A DNA stretch of 64,000 nt, taken from positions 1 through 64,000 of the forward strand of contig JAGXRX010000028.1 of the NCBI GenBank assembly GCA_018335655.1. Direction: 5' to 3'. The notes beneath the pieces were generated by a model, which worked only from the letters and a program-made list of their open reading frames with translations, was not told the origin of the DNA and searched no databases. Origin of the DNA: Erysipelothrix sp. (GTDB lineage Bacteria; Bacillota_I; Bacilli_A; Erysipelotrichales; Erysipelotrichaceae). The translations under genes were made by a program, and so were the position numbers. Shown piece after piece: positions 8,347 through 16,989 of this stretch. The stretch's first letter is position 1. The number at the start of each line of letters is the position of its first letter.

Positions 8347-10722
8347 ATGATGTTTAATATCAATGAAGTACTTTCACAGCTTACCCTTGAAGAAAAAGCT
8401 TCTCTATGTAGTGGACTAAATTTTTGGCATCTAAGAGGCATACCTCGACTGAATATCCCTTCAATCATGTTGACAGATGGACCTCATGGACTTCGTAAAC
8501 AAACAGCTTCACCTGATCATATTGGAATCTCAAGTTCACATCCTGCGACATGTTTTCCACCTGCAGTAACACTCGCAAGCACATGGAATCCTCAACGTGC
8601 CTATGAAATGGGGGTTGCGTTAGGTAAAGAATGCCGCACTCAAGGAGTGAGTGTCTTACTTGGACCTGGAATGAATATTAAAAGACATCCATTTTGTGGA
8701 CGCAATTTTGAGTATTTTAGTGAAGATCCACTCTTAAGCGGTATCTTTGCTAGTTCTTGGATTCAAGGCGTACAATCTCAAGGAATTGGGACTAGCCTTA
8801 AACACTTCGCACTCAATAATCAAGAAAGTATGCGCATGGTCGTTGATACCATTGTCGATGAGCGTACTATGCATGAAATCTATTTAAAAGGTTTTAAACA
8901 TACCATCCAAGAAAGCCAACCTTGGACTATTATGAGTGCATACAATAAAGTAAATGGTCATTATATGAGTGAACACCCAACACTGCTTAACCCACTTCTA
9001 AGAGATACCTGGGGATTTAAAGGTGCAGTCATTACCGACTGGGGAGCAAATCATCATCGTGAGGCAGGTTTAAAAGCTGGGCAAGACATTGAAATGCCAG
9101 GTGGATACCAACATCAAATCGATGTCATCCGTGATGCAGTTTTAAACAAGTCACTTTCTATGGATGTCTTAGACACTAGAGTAAGAACAATCCTAGAATT
9201 AATTCAAAAAGCTTCATACACTTTAGAAAACAACTATCCAGACTACAGTATTGAGAATCATCATCAATTAGCACGTGCGATTGGTGCAGAAGGAATAGTA
9301 TTACTTAAGAATGACGGTGAGACACTTCCAATCAAGAAGCAACAAAGAATTGCAGTGATTGGAGAACTAGCACAACGTCCACGATATCAAGGAAGTGGAA
9401 GTAGTCTTATTAATCCTCATCAGTTAAGCAGTCTTCTTGAAGCACTCAAGAATAGAAATATTGATTACAATTATGCTCGTGGTTATGATCTAGACTCCGA
9501 TGAAATTCAACCTTTACTTCTTAATGAAGCAAAAGATTTAGCAAGTGATTCAGATGTCGTAATATGCATGGTAGGATTACCAGATCGTTATGAAAGTGAA
9601 GGATTTGATCGACAACATCTTAATCTTCCACATAATCATATTGTGCTTATAAAAGCGCTTTGTTCAGTGCACTCAAAGGTCATTGTTTGTTTATCCAATG
9701 GAGCTCCTGTATTAATGCCATGGCGTCATGCTCCTTCTGCAATCCTGGAAGCATATCTTGGGGGGCAAGCGAGTGGGGAAGCACTTTTAGATGTTCTTAT
9801 AGGGGATGTTAATCCAAGTGGAAAACTTGCAGAAACCTTTCCGGAAGACATTGAAGATGTTTTATCTCATCATTATTTCCCAGGTGAACATAAGCAAGTT
9901 GAATATCGAGAAGGTCCTTATGTTGGATATCGTTGGTTTAATAGCGCTAATATCAGACCAGCCTATCCTTTTGGATATGGGTTAAGTTACAGTACGTTTA
10001 ACATTGATTCACTAAAACTAGACGTTAAAGATGACATCATTCAAATCCATGGAAAACTAACTAATAGCTCACACGTCGATGGCTATGAGACAATCCAAAT
10101 CTATGTGAGTAAACCAGATAGTGTCTTAATTAGACCAAAGTTATCACTTGTTGGATTTAAGAAGATATGGACACTAAAACAACACTCTCACCCATTTACA
10201 ATCGACATTGATATTATGCAACTAAAGATATTTCAAGGTGAAGATAAACTAGAAGCTGGAGAATACATATTCTCTGTTGGTACAAGCTGTGAAGATATCA
10301 TTCAATCCTTTACTGTTAATTTTTCTTCTCAAGATAAAATCACTAGTGATCAGGCATTAGCTTACTTTAATCCTAAAGAGGATTTTAAACCAAGTGATGA
10401 AGATTTTGCTTTGTTGCTCAATCGACCAATCCCACAACCTCAACCATTAAAACCTTATACGATTAATTCTACACTTGTGGATATTTCTGCTCATCCACTT
10501 GGAAGAATGATGTTATGGGGAGTACTTAAAATGTCAAAATCACTTAGTCAAGGTGTAGCTGATGAGTTTAATCAAGCCATGATTGAGCATATGATTAAAG
10601 AAATGCCATTAAGATCATTAGTGGACTTCTCAGGTGGAAAGTTAAGTATGAAGACAACATTGTCCTTGTTGAGACTTATGAATAAAGGATTAATTAAGAC
10701 AATCATAAAAGGAAAGGATTAA
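8347..10722 (+). CDS. GH3 family beta-glucosidase
   Basis: A 791-residue intracellular (no signal peptide) glycoside hydrolase family 3 enzyme, which removes terminal sugar residues, most often beta-linked glucose, from oligosaccharides or glycosides. The TIM-barrel domain holds TDGPHGLR (residues 43-50), KHFALNN (152-158) and the nucleophile Asp231 in ITDWG. The second domain has the ESEGFDR stretch near residue 416, and a fibronectin III-like domain begins near 555. The last 100 residues form an extra helical tail. The start has AGAGGG at 8337-8342; ATG 8350 is an equally possible start. It is co-transcribed with an esterase 1 base downstream. Exact substrate is unknown. Confidence 0.9.
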   Translation: MMFNINEVLSQLTLEEKASLCSGLNFWHLRGIPRLNIPSIMLTDGPHGLRKQTASPDHIGISSSHPATCFPPAVTLASTWNPQRAYEMGVALGKECRTQGVSVLLGPGMNIKRHPFCGRNFEYFSEDPLLSGIFASSWIQGVQSQGIGTSLKHFALNNQESMRMVVDTIVDERTMHEIYLKGFKHTIQESQPWTIMSAYNKVNGHYMSEHPTLLNPLLRDTWGFKGAVITDWGANHHREAGLKAGQDIEMPGGYQHQIDVIRDAVLNKSLSMDVLDTRVRTILELIQKASYTLENNYPDYSIENHHQLARAIGAEGIVLLKNDGETLPIKKQQRIAVIGELAQRPRYQGSGSSLINPHQLSSLLEALKNRNIDYNYARGYDLDSDEIQPLLLNEAKDLASDSDVVICMVGLPDRYESEGFDRQHLNLPHNHIVLIKALCSVHSKVIVCLSNGAPVLMPWRHAPSAILEAYLGGQASGEALLDVLIGDVNPSGKLAETFPEDIEDVLSHHYFPGEHKQVEYREGPYVGYRWFNSANIRPAYPFGYGLSYSTFNIDSLKLDVKDDIIQIHGKLTNSSHVDGYETIQIYVSKPDSVLIRPKLSLVGFKKIWTLKQHSHPFTIDIDIMQLKIFQGEDKLEAGEYIFSVGTSCEDIIQSFTVNFSSQDKITSDQALAYFNPKEDFKPSDEDFALLLNRPIPQPQPLKPYTINSTLVDISAHPLGRMMLWGVLKMSKSLSQGVADEFNQAMIEHMIKEMPLRSLVDFSGGKLSMKTTLSLLRLMNKGLIKTIIKGKD

Positions 10723-10723
10723 T

Positions 10724-11611
10724 ATGTTTGAACATGCCACAATGAAGTTAATGAAAAAATCAATGGCTTCAATCGATAAACCTCGTCTAAGAAAACAAGG
10801 CCCTCCCGTGTATGAAGGAAAAATCATTGAAGTTGTCTTTGATGAAGAAAAAGAGACTAACTGTGATGTAGTCTATGCACTTAATCAAGAGGTAAATCCC
10901 GCAACATGTTTTATGATTCATGGAGGTGGCCTGTTTTATGGTGATAAAAGTCTAAATATTCATGCAAGTGTAGAAATGGCAAAAAGAGGCTTTAATGTTA
11001 TTAACTTGAATTATCCACTACTGCAAGATGCATCAGTATTTGAGCAAGTAAATACTATCCTTAAGGCATTCCATTTTTTTGAACAACAACATTCTAAGTA
11101 TGCTTTAAATATGAATGATGTGTATGTCATGGGGGATTCTGCAGGGGCATATCTAACACTTACGTCTTCGATTCTAACTAATCGTCAAGATTTGATAGCT
11201 AAGTATGGATTTACTCAATCAAATATAACAATCAAAGCTATTGGATGTATTTGCATCATGGTTTCACTAGCACGAAGTGATGCACTCATGTTTCTTCCTG
11301 TATTAGCATTTAGAGATGAAGATGATGAGTTTTTTCGTGAAATATTCTCTACACCACTCACACTTCTCAAAGATGCTCCACCATGCTTCATTATGGGAAG
11401 TGAAGAGGATTTATTAAAACACGACACAAATAGTCTTCTTGAAGCATGTCAATCCACCCATCATCTGCATGAAAGCTTAATTTTTCAAAAAGGTGAGAAT
11501 TATCCACTTCATCATGTCTTTCCTATCACTCATGTTCATTATGAAGAAAGTCAAAAAGTATTTAATGAATGTAGTTTATTCTTTAGGGCTTATCAAAATA
11601 GAATTCTATAG
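10724..11611 (+). CDS. Alpha/beta hydrolase (HSL-type esterase)
   Basis: A 295-residue cytoplasmic esterase-like protein. HGGGLFYGD (oxyanion hole, near residue 66) and GDSAGAYL (nucleophile Ser, near 138) are the marks of the hormone-sensitive-lipase or alpha/beta hydrolase 3 group. A late His in LHHVF can complete the triad. One base separates it from the GH3 gene, so it may remove acyl groups from the same sugars, which is inference. Confidence 0.82.
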   Translation: MFEHATMKLMKKSMASIDKPRLRKQGPPVYEGKIIEVVFDEEKETNCDVVYALNQEVNPATCFMIHGGGLFYGDKSLNIHASVEMAKRGFNVINLNYPLLQDASVFEQVNTILKAFHFFEQQHSKYALNMNDVYVMGDSAGAYLTLTSSILTNRQDLIAKYGFTQSNITIKAIGCICIMVSLARSDALMFLPVLAFRDEDDEFFREIFSTPLTLLKDAPPCFIMGSEEDLLKHDTNSLLEACQSTHHLHESLIFQKGENYPLHHVFPITHVHYEESQKVFNECSLFFRAYQNRIL

Positions 11612-11612
11612 A

Positions 11613-11638
11613 AAAAGGGAATCACAAGATTCCCTTTT
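11613..11638. terminator. Bidirectional terminator
   Basis: Arms AAAAGGGAATC (11613-11623) and GATTCCCTTTT (11628-11638) form an 11-bp stem with ACAA loop between two convergent operons. Confidence 0.87.
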
Positions 11639-11642
11639 AGAT

Positions 11643-12572
11643 TTATAGAGTATTAGGATCAACCCCACATAGTTCACATGTTTTAAGAAACACTTGTGGG
11701 CTTATCTTTCGATCACGTGCATGTCTCGCAACTAATTCTAATGTTGTATAGTGATAGAATGCATTGCGTACATAGGCGAGTTCCGGTTTACTAATCAATG
11801 TATAAATAGCTTGCCCAGAGCGATGAGCATCTTTGAGTATAGGTTGAATGAATAGCTTACTGAAGAGGCGATAAAACCAACCATTGTTTTGACCAATATT
11901 TGTCTTAACATCTCCAGGATGCATTGCGTTCACTACAATATTTGAATTCTCTAATCGATCATTAAGTTCTAGCATACATAACAACTGGGCAGTCTTAGAT
12001 GCTCCATAAGATCGTAATCCTGTATACAAACGCTTCTTCCAATTCAAATCATTTAAATTTAAACCATTAAATCGATGACCTTCAGAGTTTATAAACAGTA
12101 CTTGGCTTTGAAGACTGTTTTTTAGTTGTGGAATCAATAACACTGTTAATAGAAACGAAGCACAATGATTTAATGCAAATACTACTTCAAGACCTTCTTG
12201 AGTTAGAACTCGCTTCGTTGAATGCATTCCAGCACTATGAATGAGTACATCAATGGATGAAGTTAACTCTGCAATCTTTTGAGCACTTGTTCTTACTTGA
12301 GAAAGTAAACTAAGATCAGCAATGACAACATCAACACTTTGTGCACCACGCTCTAGACATGATTTTGCAACTGTATTTGCTTTTGAAACACTCCGTGCCA
12401 CAAGAATAAGACGAGCTCCATGATCTGCACACTCATAAGCAGCTTGAAGTCCAACACCAGAAGTTGCACCAGTTAATACAACTACTTTTCCTTGTATGGA
12501 CACATCACTGATTAGTATTGGTTGTTTACCAGAATTCAAGAAGTTTAGTTCTTCAGGATATTTGATGTTCAT
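11643..12572 (-). CDS. Short-chain dehydrogenase (retinol-dehydrogenase-like SDR)
   Basis: A 309-residue SDR with TGATSGVG near residue 35, the NSEGH serine region and YGASK (Tyr/Lys) near 189. The N-terminal extension of 25 residues and the overall form resemble retinol dehydrogenase/WWOX-like SDRs, which act on lipid-like alcohols. Last gene of a three-gene operon (FAD oxidoreductase, NTF2-like protein, SDR), 4 bases after the NTF2 gene. An AAGGAT stretch abuts the start; spacing is poor, so translation may rely on coupling. Confidence 0.85.
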   Translation of the reverse strand: MNIKYPEELNFLNSGKQPILISDVSIQGKVVVLTGATSGVGLQAAYECADHGARLILVARSVSKANTVAKSCLERGAQSVDVVIADLSLLSQVRTSAQKIAELTSSIDVLIHSAGMHSTKRVLTQEGLEVVFALNHCASFLLTVLLIPQLKNSLQSQVLFINSEGHRFNGLNLNDLNWKKRLYTGLRSYGASKTAQLLCMLELNDRLENSNIVVNAMHPGDVKTNIGQNNGWFYRLFSKLFIQPILKDAHRSGQAIYTLISKPELAYVRNAFYHYTTLELVARHARDRKISPQVFLKTCELCGVDPNTL

Positions 12573-12576
12573 ATCC

Positions 12577-13023
12577 TTAACCGAAATATTTCTTCATAAT
12601 TTTGCGATACATTTTATTCCAATGTGGAACATAGTTAAATATATCTCCCCATAAATCATAATAGTCACGTTGGCGAATAATCAAACCTTCTTCATTGAGG
12701 GTTAGAAAAGTACTGCCATAAAGGGGAGTTGTTGGTGACTTCTTAAATGACATCGTCATAACCCACTCCATGCTTATCACATTACCTTTTTGGTTCACGT
12801 TGGATAGTTGCATATGTAGTGAGCGACAACGCTTAGTTAGTCGCATACACATTGCCTCAAAATCTGTGAATCCTTCTACTTTTTGAATGGAATCTTGAAA
12901 AACAATATCTTGGTGATAGTAAGGGAAAATATGAGACCAGTCAGGTGAACCCTCTGGATTATAAGTCTTTGACCAAAGTTCTAAAACAAGATCGATGTTA
13001 AGTGGTGTTACAGATTGATTCAT
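12577..13023 (-). CDS. NTF2/SnoaL-like protein
   Basis: A 148-residue protein with the features of the NTF2-like fold: early WSKTYNPEG helix, FPYYHQDIVFQDSI strand region, and the closing RQRDYYDLWG stretch. Such proteins are small-molecule-binding enzymes or scaffolds, and similar members sit beside FAD oxidoreductases and SDRs in lipid-modifying operons. It lies 5 bases after the FAD gene and 4 before the SDR gene. The substrate is unknown. Confidence 0.78.
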   Translation of the reverse strand: MNQSVTPLNIDLVLELWSKTYNPEGSPDWSHIFPYYHQDIVFQDSIQKVEGFTDFEAMCMRLTKRCRSLHMQLSNVNQKGNVISMEWVMTMSFKKSPTTPLYGSTFLTLNEEGLIIRQRDYYDLWGDIFNYVPHWNKMYRKIMKKYFG

Positions 13024-13028
13024 AGTGG

Positions 13029-14651
13029 TTATCCTTGTTGTTTTTTTAGTTTCTTTTCAACAGCATCTGCTGCTAGTTTACCCGTTAAGACTGCAACTGG
13101 TACTCCTGCAGGATTGAAAGTCCATTGACCTGCCTGACTTACATGTGGTATAGGAGTTTTCACAGACTGACTTACTTTTAAAAATTCGAAGTATACAGGG
13201 AAAGGCTTATTTGCAAAGGACCATCCTGTGACAGATCCTTCATGATTGTTTGTTCTTCCAACAATTGTCAGTGGAGTGGCAACAATCTCTTTGAATATAA
13301 TATTAGGAAGTTCACTAATCTCAACAGTGAAGTATTCAATGATAACACGTGTAATGAGCTTCTTAAATGCTTCATAGTGCCCTGAGTCTGCAATGTGTTT
13401 ACATAAGTGATAATCAAAGAGTGTTGAAATAATGAGTGCTGTTTCTCCTTCGGGAGAACATGCTGGATCACGAAGTGATGGAATTGAAACCTCAAAGGTA
13501 TTAAGCCATAAATAACGAGTTACCCACTCAAAGATTTTATCAATATCATCAATAAAGGAACCATCTGATTTTTTTATGTCATTTAGACTTATGACATTTA
13601 GTCCTTGAAGATCTTGAGTGTAAAAACTATGAGGTCCAAACGTTGATAAAAAACGTGATGGACTTGCCTTAACAAGAAGATAAAGAGATAGAATTGAATC
13701 TGCTCCTTTTTTATCTTGAATTAATGTTTTAGTTGCTTGAATCTTTTGCTTAACTTTAGATGGAAGCATTTGATCATCTTTAAGTAAACGATACAAAGAT
13801 GCTGTATCTCCAGCCCAAATACATTCCTTATAGCTAAATGATAAACCTTGTTTTGTGGTTACAAGATTTTGTGCTGAATCAAGGTGGTTTACTTCTTGCT
13901 CATTCACAATTTGTCCACCATTGTCTTTAATACTTTGAGTCAGTGCATTAACTAAGCTTTGAGTTGCCCCTTTTGGATAATGATATTGCATGTATAAAGT
14001 AAAATAGGATAATCCAAAGAAAGCAGGTGTTTTTTCAAAGAAGTGTTGCATAATCATCGATACTAAAGATTCGTTCTTTGTATATTTGCGTAAATGATCA
14101 TCCACAGGATCTAGCATTTTCATTGCTTTACTCATGTTAGGAATAAAGCGAACCATCCACGGGAGTAAGGTTTTACTTAAATACTCCATTGAATAAGGTT
14201 TTGGTAAAAACAAAGGATTTTCGATACCGTATAATACATCCATATATCCCATGACTTTAAATATGTCATCCATTATCTTTTGGATGTTATTTACTTCCTC
14301 AGGGAATAGTTTGTTAAGCATTGCTTGATACTCAAGTAAACTTTCTTTACTAACTAAATCAACAGATTCCTTTCCTAAAACAATCTTAATAGGGTTATCA
14401 AGAAACTCAAGTTCAAGATTGAGTTGTTTGAGCATAGGAAATATGATTCCTGAATCAATGATGCCACGTGCACCTTTATCAAGAACATGTCCATCGACCA
14501 CAAATGAGCCGATTAAACCACCAGACGAAGCGTCTTTTTCAATAACGACCACAGAATAATTTGCTTGAGCAAGATAAGCAGCCGCAGTAAGACCAGCCAT
14601 GCCTGCGCCAACGATGACGACATCCACATGTTTATTTACCATACATACCAT
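13029..14651 (-). CDS. FAD-dependent oxidoreductase, phytoene-desaturase/RetSat type
   Basis: A 540-residue flavoenzyme with the dinucleotide-binding VIVGAGMAGLTAA motif (about residues 13-25), EKDASSGG soon after, and a C-terminal FAD-closing region near NPAGVPVAVLTGKLAA. It belongs to the amine-oxidase/phytoene-desaturase superfamily, which saturates or desaturates isoprenoids and related lipids. No carotenoid genes are visible. First gene of the FAD-NTF2-SDR operon. ATG 14651 is used; an in-frame ATG at 14642 is possible and neither has a strong ribosome site. Confidence 0.83.
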   Translation of the reverse strand: MVCMVNKHVDVVIVGAGMAGLTAAAYLAQANYSVVVIEKDASSGGLIGSFVVDGHVLDKGARGIIDSGIIFPMLKQLNLELEFLDNPIKIVLGKESVDLVSKESLLEYQAMLNKLFPEEVNNIQKIMDDIFKVMGYMDVLYGIENPLFLPKPYSMEYLSKTLLPWMVRFIPNMSKAMKMLDPVDDHLRKYTKNESLVSMIMQHFFEKTPAFFGLSYFTLYMQYHYPKGATQSLVNALTQSIKDNGGQIVNEQEVNHLDSAQNLVTTKQGLSFSYKECIWAGDTASLYRLLKDDQMLPSKVKQKIQATKTLIQDKKGADSILSLYLLVKASPSRFLSTFGPHSFYTQDLQGLNVISLNDIKKSDGSFIDDIDKIFEWVTRYLWLNTFEVSIPSLRDPACSPEGETALIISTLFDYHLCKHIADSGHYEAFKKLITRVIIEYFTVEISELPNIIFKEIVATPLTIVGRTNNHEGSVTGWSFANKPFPVYFEFLKVSQSVKTPIPHVSQAGQWTFNPAGVPVAVLTGKLAADAVEKKLKKQQG

Positions 14652-14669
14652 TCTTTCACGTTTATCTAC

Positions 14670-14678
14670 ATTTTAGCA
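14670..14678 (-). promoter_or_regulatory. Extended -10 promoter of FAD-NTF2-SDR operon
   Basis: On the minus strand TGCTAAAAT (14678-14670) is an extended -10 with a weak TTCCAT at 14698-14693. The predicted leader is only about 12 bases. Confidence 0.45.
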
Positions 14679-14794
14679 AAACCTTAAACACAATGGAAAT
14701 TATAAACTCTTTTCAACTCAATTTTTTACCACAGAATTGGAAACAGTTATATCATTATTATCTTTCATACAGGCACTATTGAAATATATATCAA

Positions 14795-14813
14795 ACTAAT
14801 CCTTAAGATTAGT
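14795..14813. promoter_or_regulatory. Dyad before the YhdH-like gene
   Basis: ACTAATC (14795-14801) and GATTAGT (14807-14813) are perfect 7-bp inverted arms around CTTAA. It may be an operator for the gene that starts 94 bases downstream or for the divergent FAD operon. Confidence 0.35.
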
Positions 14814-14907
14814 CATATTAGTGCGATAATTCGTAAGATTGCAATCATCCAAGGGATAAGACATGTCTTCATAAGGTATAATAAAAGAAGATAAAGGATG
14901 GTAAATT

Positions 14908-15903
14908 ATGACACAAACATTTAAAGCACTCGTTGTTAACAAGCAAGAAGAACAGTTTTCGTTAGAGATTAAAGATTTAACACTTGATGATCTTCCTCAA
15001 GAAGAAGTCACCATTAAGGTTGTCTATTCAAGTGTCAATTATAAAGATGGTTTAGCAAGCATTCCTGAAGGAAATATTGTGAGATCATATCCATTTATTC
15101 CAGGCATTGACTGTTCAGGCATTGTTATCAAATCACGAAGTGATCGCTTCAAAGAAGGCGATGAAGTCATTGTGACAAGTTATGGTTTAGGAGTATCTCA
15201 TTTTGGAGGTTTTAGTGAATATGTTTCAGTTCCAGCAGCTTGGGTTGTTGCTCTTCCTAAAGGTTTAACTTTTAAAGAGGCAATGATTTATGGTACCGCT
15301 GGATTCACTGCAGCATTATCCATTATGAAACTTGAACATCATGGTTTAACACCAGAGCAAGGCTCAGTTGTTGTGTCAGGAGCAAGTGGAGGTGTTGGTA
15401 GTGTTGCGGTAGCTATGCTAGCAAAAAAAGGATATCACGTTGTTGCAAGCACAGGAAAAACTGAACAACATGAATACTTAAAGCAAATCGGTGCAGCAGA
15501 AGTCATATCTCGTGAAGATTTAAGTCCAGAGAAATTTTCTTCATTAGGAAAAGGTCGCTTTGCAGGAGCTGTTGATCCTGTAGGGGGTAATACACTTGCC
15601 TACATTTTAAGTACATTAAAGTATGGTGGTGCTGTCGCATCTAGTGGCCTAACAGGTGGAACTAAACTTAACACAACCGTATTTCCATTCATTCTAAGAG
15701 GAGTAAGTCTTCTTGGTGTTGATTCAGTGGAATGCCCAATGTCAATTAGACAACCACTATGGGAGAAGATGGCCAATGAGTTAAAGCCTGATGCACTCAG
15801 CGACTTCATTGGACATGAAATCACATTAGAAGGATTACCTGAAGTATTAGGTCAAATCTTAAAAGGACAAACTAAAGGTCGTATTATTGTAAAGATTGGA
15901 TAA
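14908..15903 (+). CDS. YhdH/AcuI-family NADPH quinone oxidoreductase
   Basis: A 331-residue medium-chain reductase without the zinc-binding cysteines of alcohol dehydrogenases. The N-terminal GroES-like domain ends near residue 125, and the Rossmann motif SGASGGVGSVAV starts near residue 156. E. coli YhdH and AcuI reduce acrylyl-CoA with NADPH; quinone-like electrophiles are the other possibility. AAAGGATGG sits just before ATG. A TATAAT lies at 14877-14882 without a good -35. It converges on ptb. Confidence 0.85.
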   Translation: MTQTFKALVVNKQEEQFSLEIKDLTLDDLPQEEVTIKVVYSSVNYKDGLASIPEGNIVRSYPFIPGIDCSGIVIKSRSDRFKEGDEVIVTSYGLGVSHFGGFSEYVSVPAAWVVALPKGLTFKEAMIYGTAGFTAALSIMKLEHHGLTPEQGSVVVSGASGGVGSVAVAMLAKKGYHVVASTGKTEQHEYLKQIGAAEVISREDLSPEKFSSLGKGRFAGAVDPVGGNTLAYILSTLKYGGAVASSGLTGGTKLNTTVFPFILRGVSLLGVDSVECPMSIRQPLWEKMANELKPDALSDFIGHEITLEGLPEVLGQILKGQTKGRIIVKIG

Positions 15904-15908
15904 CACAA

Positions 15909-15938
15909 AAAAGTAGAATGAGTGATCATTCTACTTTT
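15909..15938. terminator. Bidirectional terminator overlapping the ptb stop
   Basis: Arms 15909-15921 and 15926-15938 form a 13-bp stem with GTGA loop. The right arm includes the last codon and stop of the minus-strand ptb gene. Confidence 0.82.
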
Positions 15939-16824
15939 CTTTTTGAGCAATAAGCGCAGCTAATGCAATTGAATTTAGTTTGTTTTTATCACTATCTGCA
16001 CGTGACGTTACAACAATCGGAACATGAGCTCCCATCACTACTCCTGCCGTTTCACCTTGCGCAAGATAAGTGATTGTTTTATACATGACATTACCAGCTT
16101 CAATATTGGCGTGAAGAAGCACATTAATCAACCCTGCATTGGGGGATGTTATTCCTTTATGCTTCGCGGCTTCAATAGATACTGCATTATCAATCGCAAA
16201 AGGACCATCGACAATGCAATCTTTGATTAAACCTTCTTCATTCATTCTCTTAAGTTCAATCGCATGCAAGGTACACTCCATCTTTGGGTTGACCTTTTCG
16301 ACAGCACAGATAACACCAACACGAACTGGATCAAGTTCAATCGCTTTCGCAACTTCAACACAGTGGCGAATAATATGAGCTTTCTGCTCTAAGTTAGGTA
16401 AGATATTCATAGCTCCATCACTCATAACCATTAGACGATCAAGAGCAGGCACTTTAAAGATAGCTACATGGGCTAAAACAGGGGATGCTTTTAAGCCTGA
16501 TTCAGTTGAGACAACTTGTTTAAGAAGAACAGAAGTATCCACAAGTCCTTTCATGAGGATGTTGGCTTTTTTTGAATGGATGAGATGAATGCATTGTTTA
16601 ACAGCTTGTTCATTTTCAGGTTCATGAATAATTTCAAAATTAAGATCCCAACTGTGCTCTTTGAGAATAGATTCAATTTTTGTCTTATCGCCAACTAAAA
16701 TAGCATCTGCAATGTTTGCTTTTTTTGCTTGATAAACAGCACTTAAAACATCTTCATCATGGGCACAGGCAACCGCAATTTTATGTTGGTGAGAGGTAAG
16801 CTTAGCGCGTAATAATTCAATCAT
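15931..16824 (-). CDS. ptb: Phosphate butyryltransferase
   Basis: A 297-residue cytoplasmic enzyme that exchanges CoA for phosphate on butyryl-CoA, giving butyryl-phosphate for ATP formation by a kinase. LMKGLVDTSVLLKQV near residue 90, the VMSDGAMNILPNL stretch near 133 and the closing VVTSRADSD are typical of Ptb rather than phosphotransacetylase. AAGGAGA lies before ATG. No butyrate kinase gene is in the window. With hbd it supports a C4 acid pathway, although some Ptb enzymes act on branched acyl-CoAs. Confidence 0.9.
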   Translation of the reverse strand: MIELLRAKLTSHQHKIAVACAHDEDVLSAVYQAKKANIADAILVGDKTKIESILKEHSWDLNFEIIHEPENEQAVKQCIHLIHSKKANILMKGLVDTSVLLKQVVSTESGLKASPVLAHVAIFKVPALDRLMVMSDGAMNILPNLEQKAHIIRHCVEVAKAIELDPVRVGVICAVEKVNPKMECTLHAIELKRMNEEGLIKDCIVDGPFAIDNAVSIEAAKHKGITSPNAGLINVLLHANIEAGNVMYKTITYLAQGETAGVVMGAHVPIVVTSRADSDKNKLNSIALAALIAQKEK

Positions 16825-16844
16825 AGAGTAATCTCCTTAGAGAT

Positions 16845-16853
16845 ATTATACCA
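16845..16853 (-). promoter_or_regulatory. Extended -10 promoter of ptb
   Basis: On the minus strand TGGTATAAT (16853-16845) is a full extended -10, 21 bases before the ptb start; no clear -35. Confidence 0.6.
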
Positions 16854-16897
16854 AGATTCATTGTAAATTGACTCATTGATTAATCAAATGAAATAAT

Positions 16898-16921
16898 CAC
16901 TGATAAAACATTTAATCAGTG
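16898..16921. promoter_or_regulatory. Dyad CACTGAT-N10-ATCAGTG in ptb/sensor divergent region
   Basis: Perfect 7-bp inverted arms at 16898-16904 and 16915-16921 lie between two divergent promoters. The same arms occur at 63790-63816 in the antitoxin promoter with 13-base spacing. Confidence 0.4.
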
Positions 16922-16951
16922 CAAAAAAGATTAAGAATGGTATAAATCGTG

Positions 16952-16960
16952 TGATATAAT
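16952..16960 (+). promoter_or_regulatory. Extended -10 promoter of the GGDEF/HD-GYP sensor gene
   Basis: TGATATAAT is a perfect extended -10 element 29 bases before the GTG start; a weak TTAAGA lies at 16931-16936. Confidence 0.6.
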
Positions 16961-16989
16961 TGGGTTAAATTGTTTGAAAGGGACTTCGT

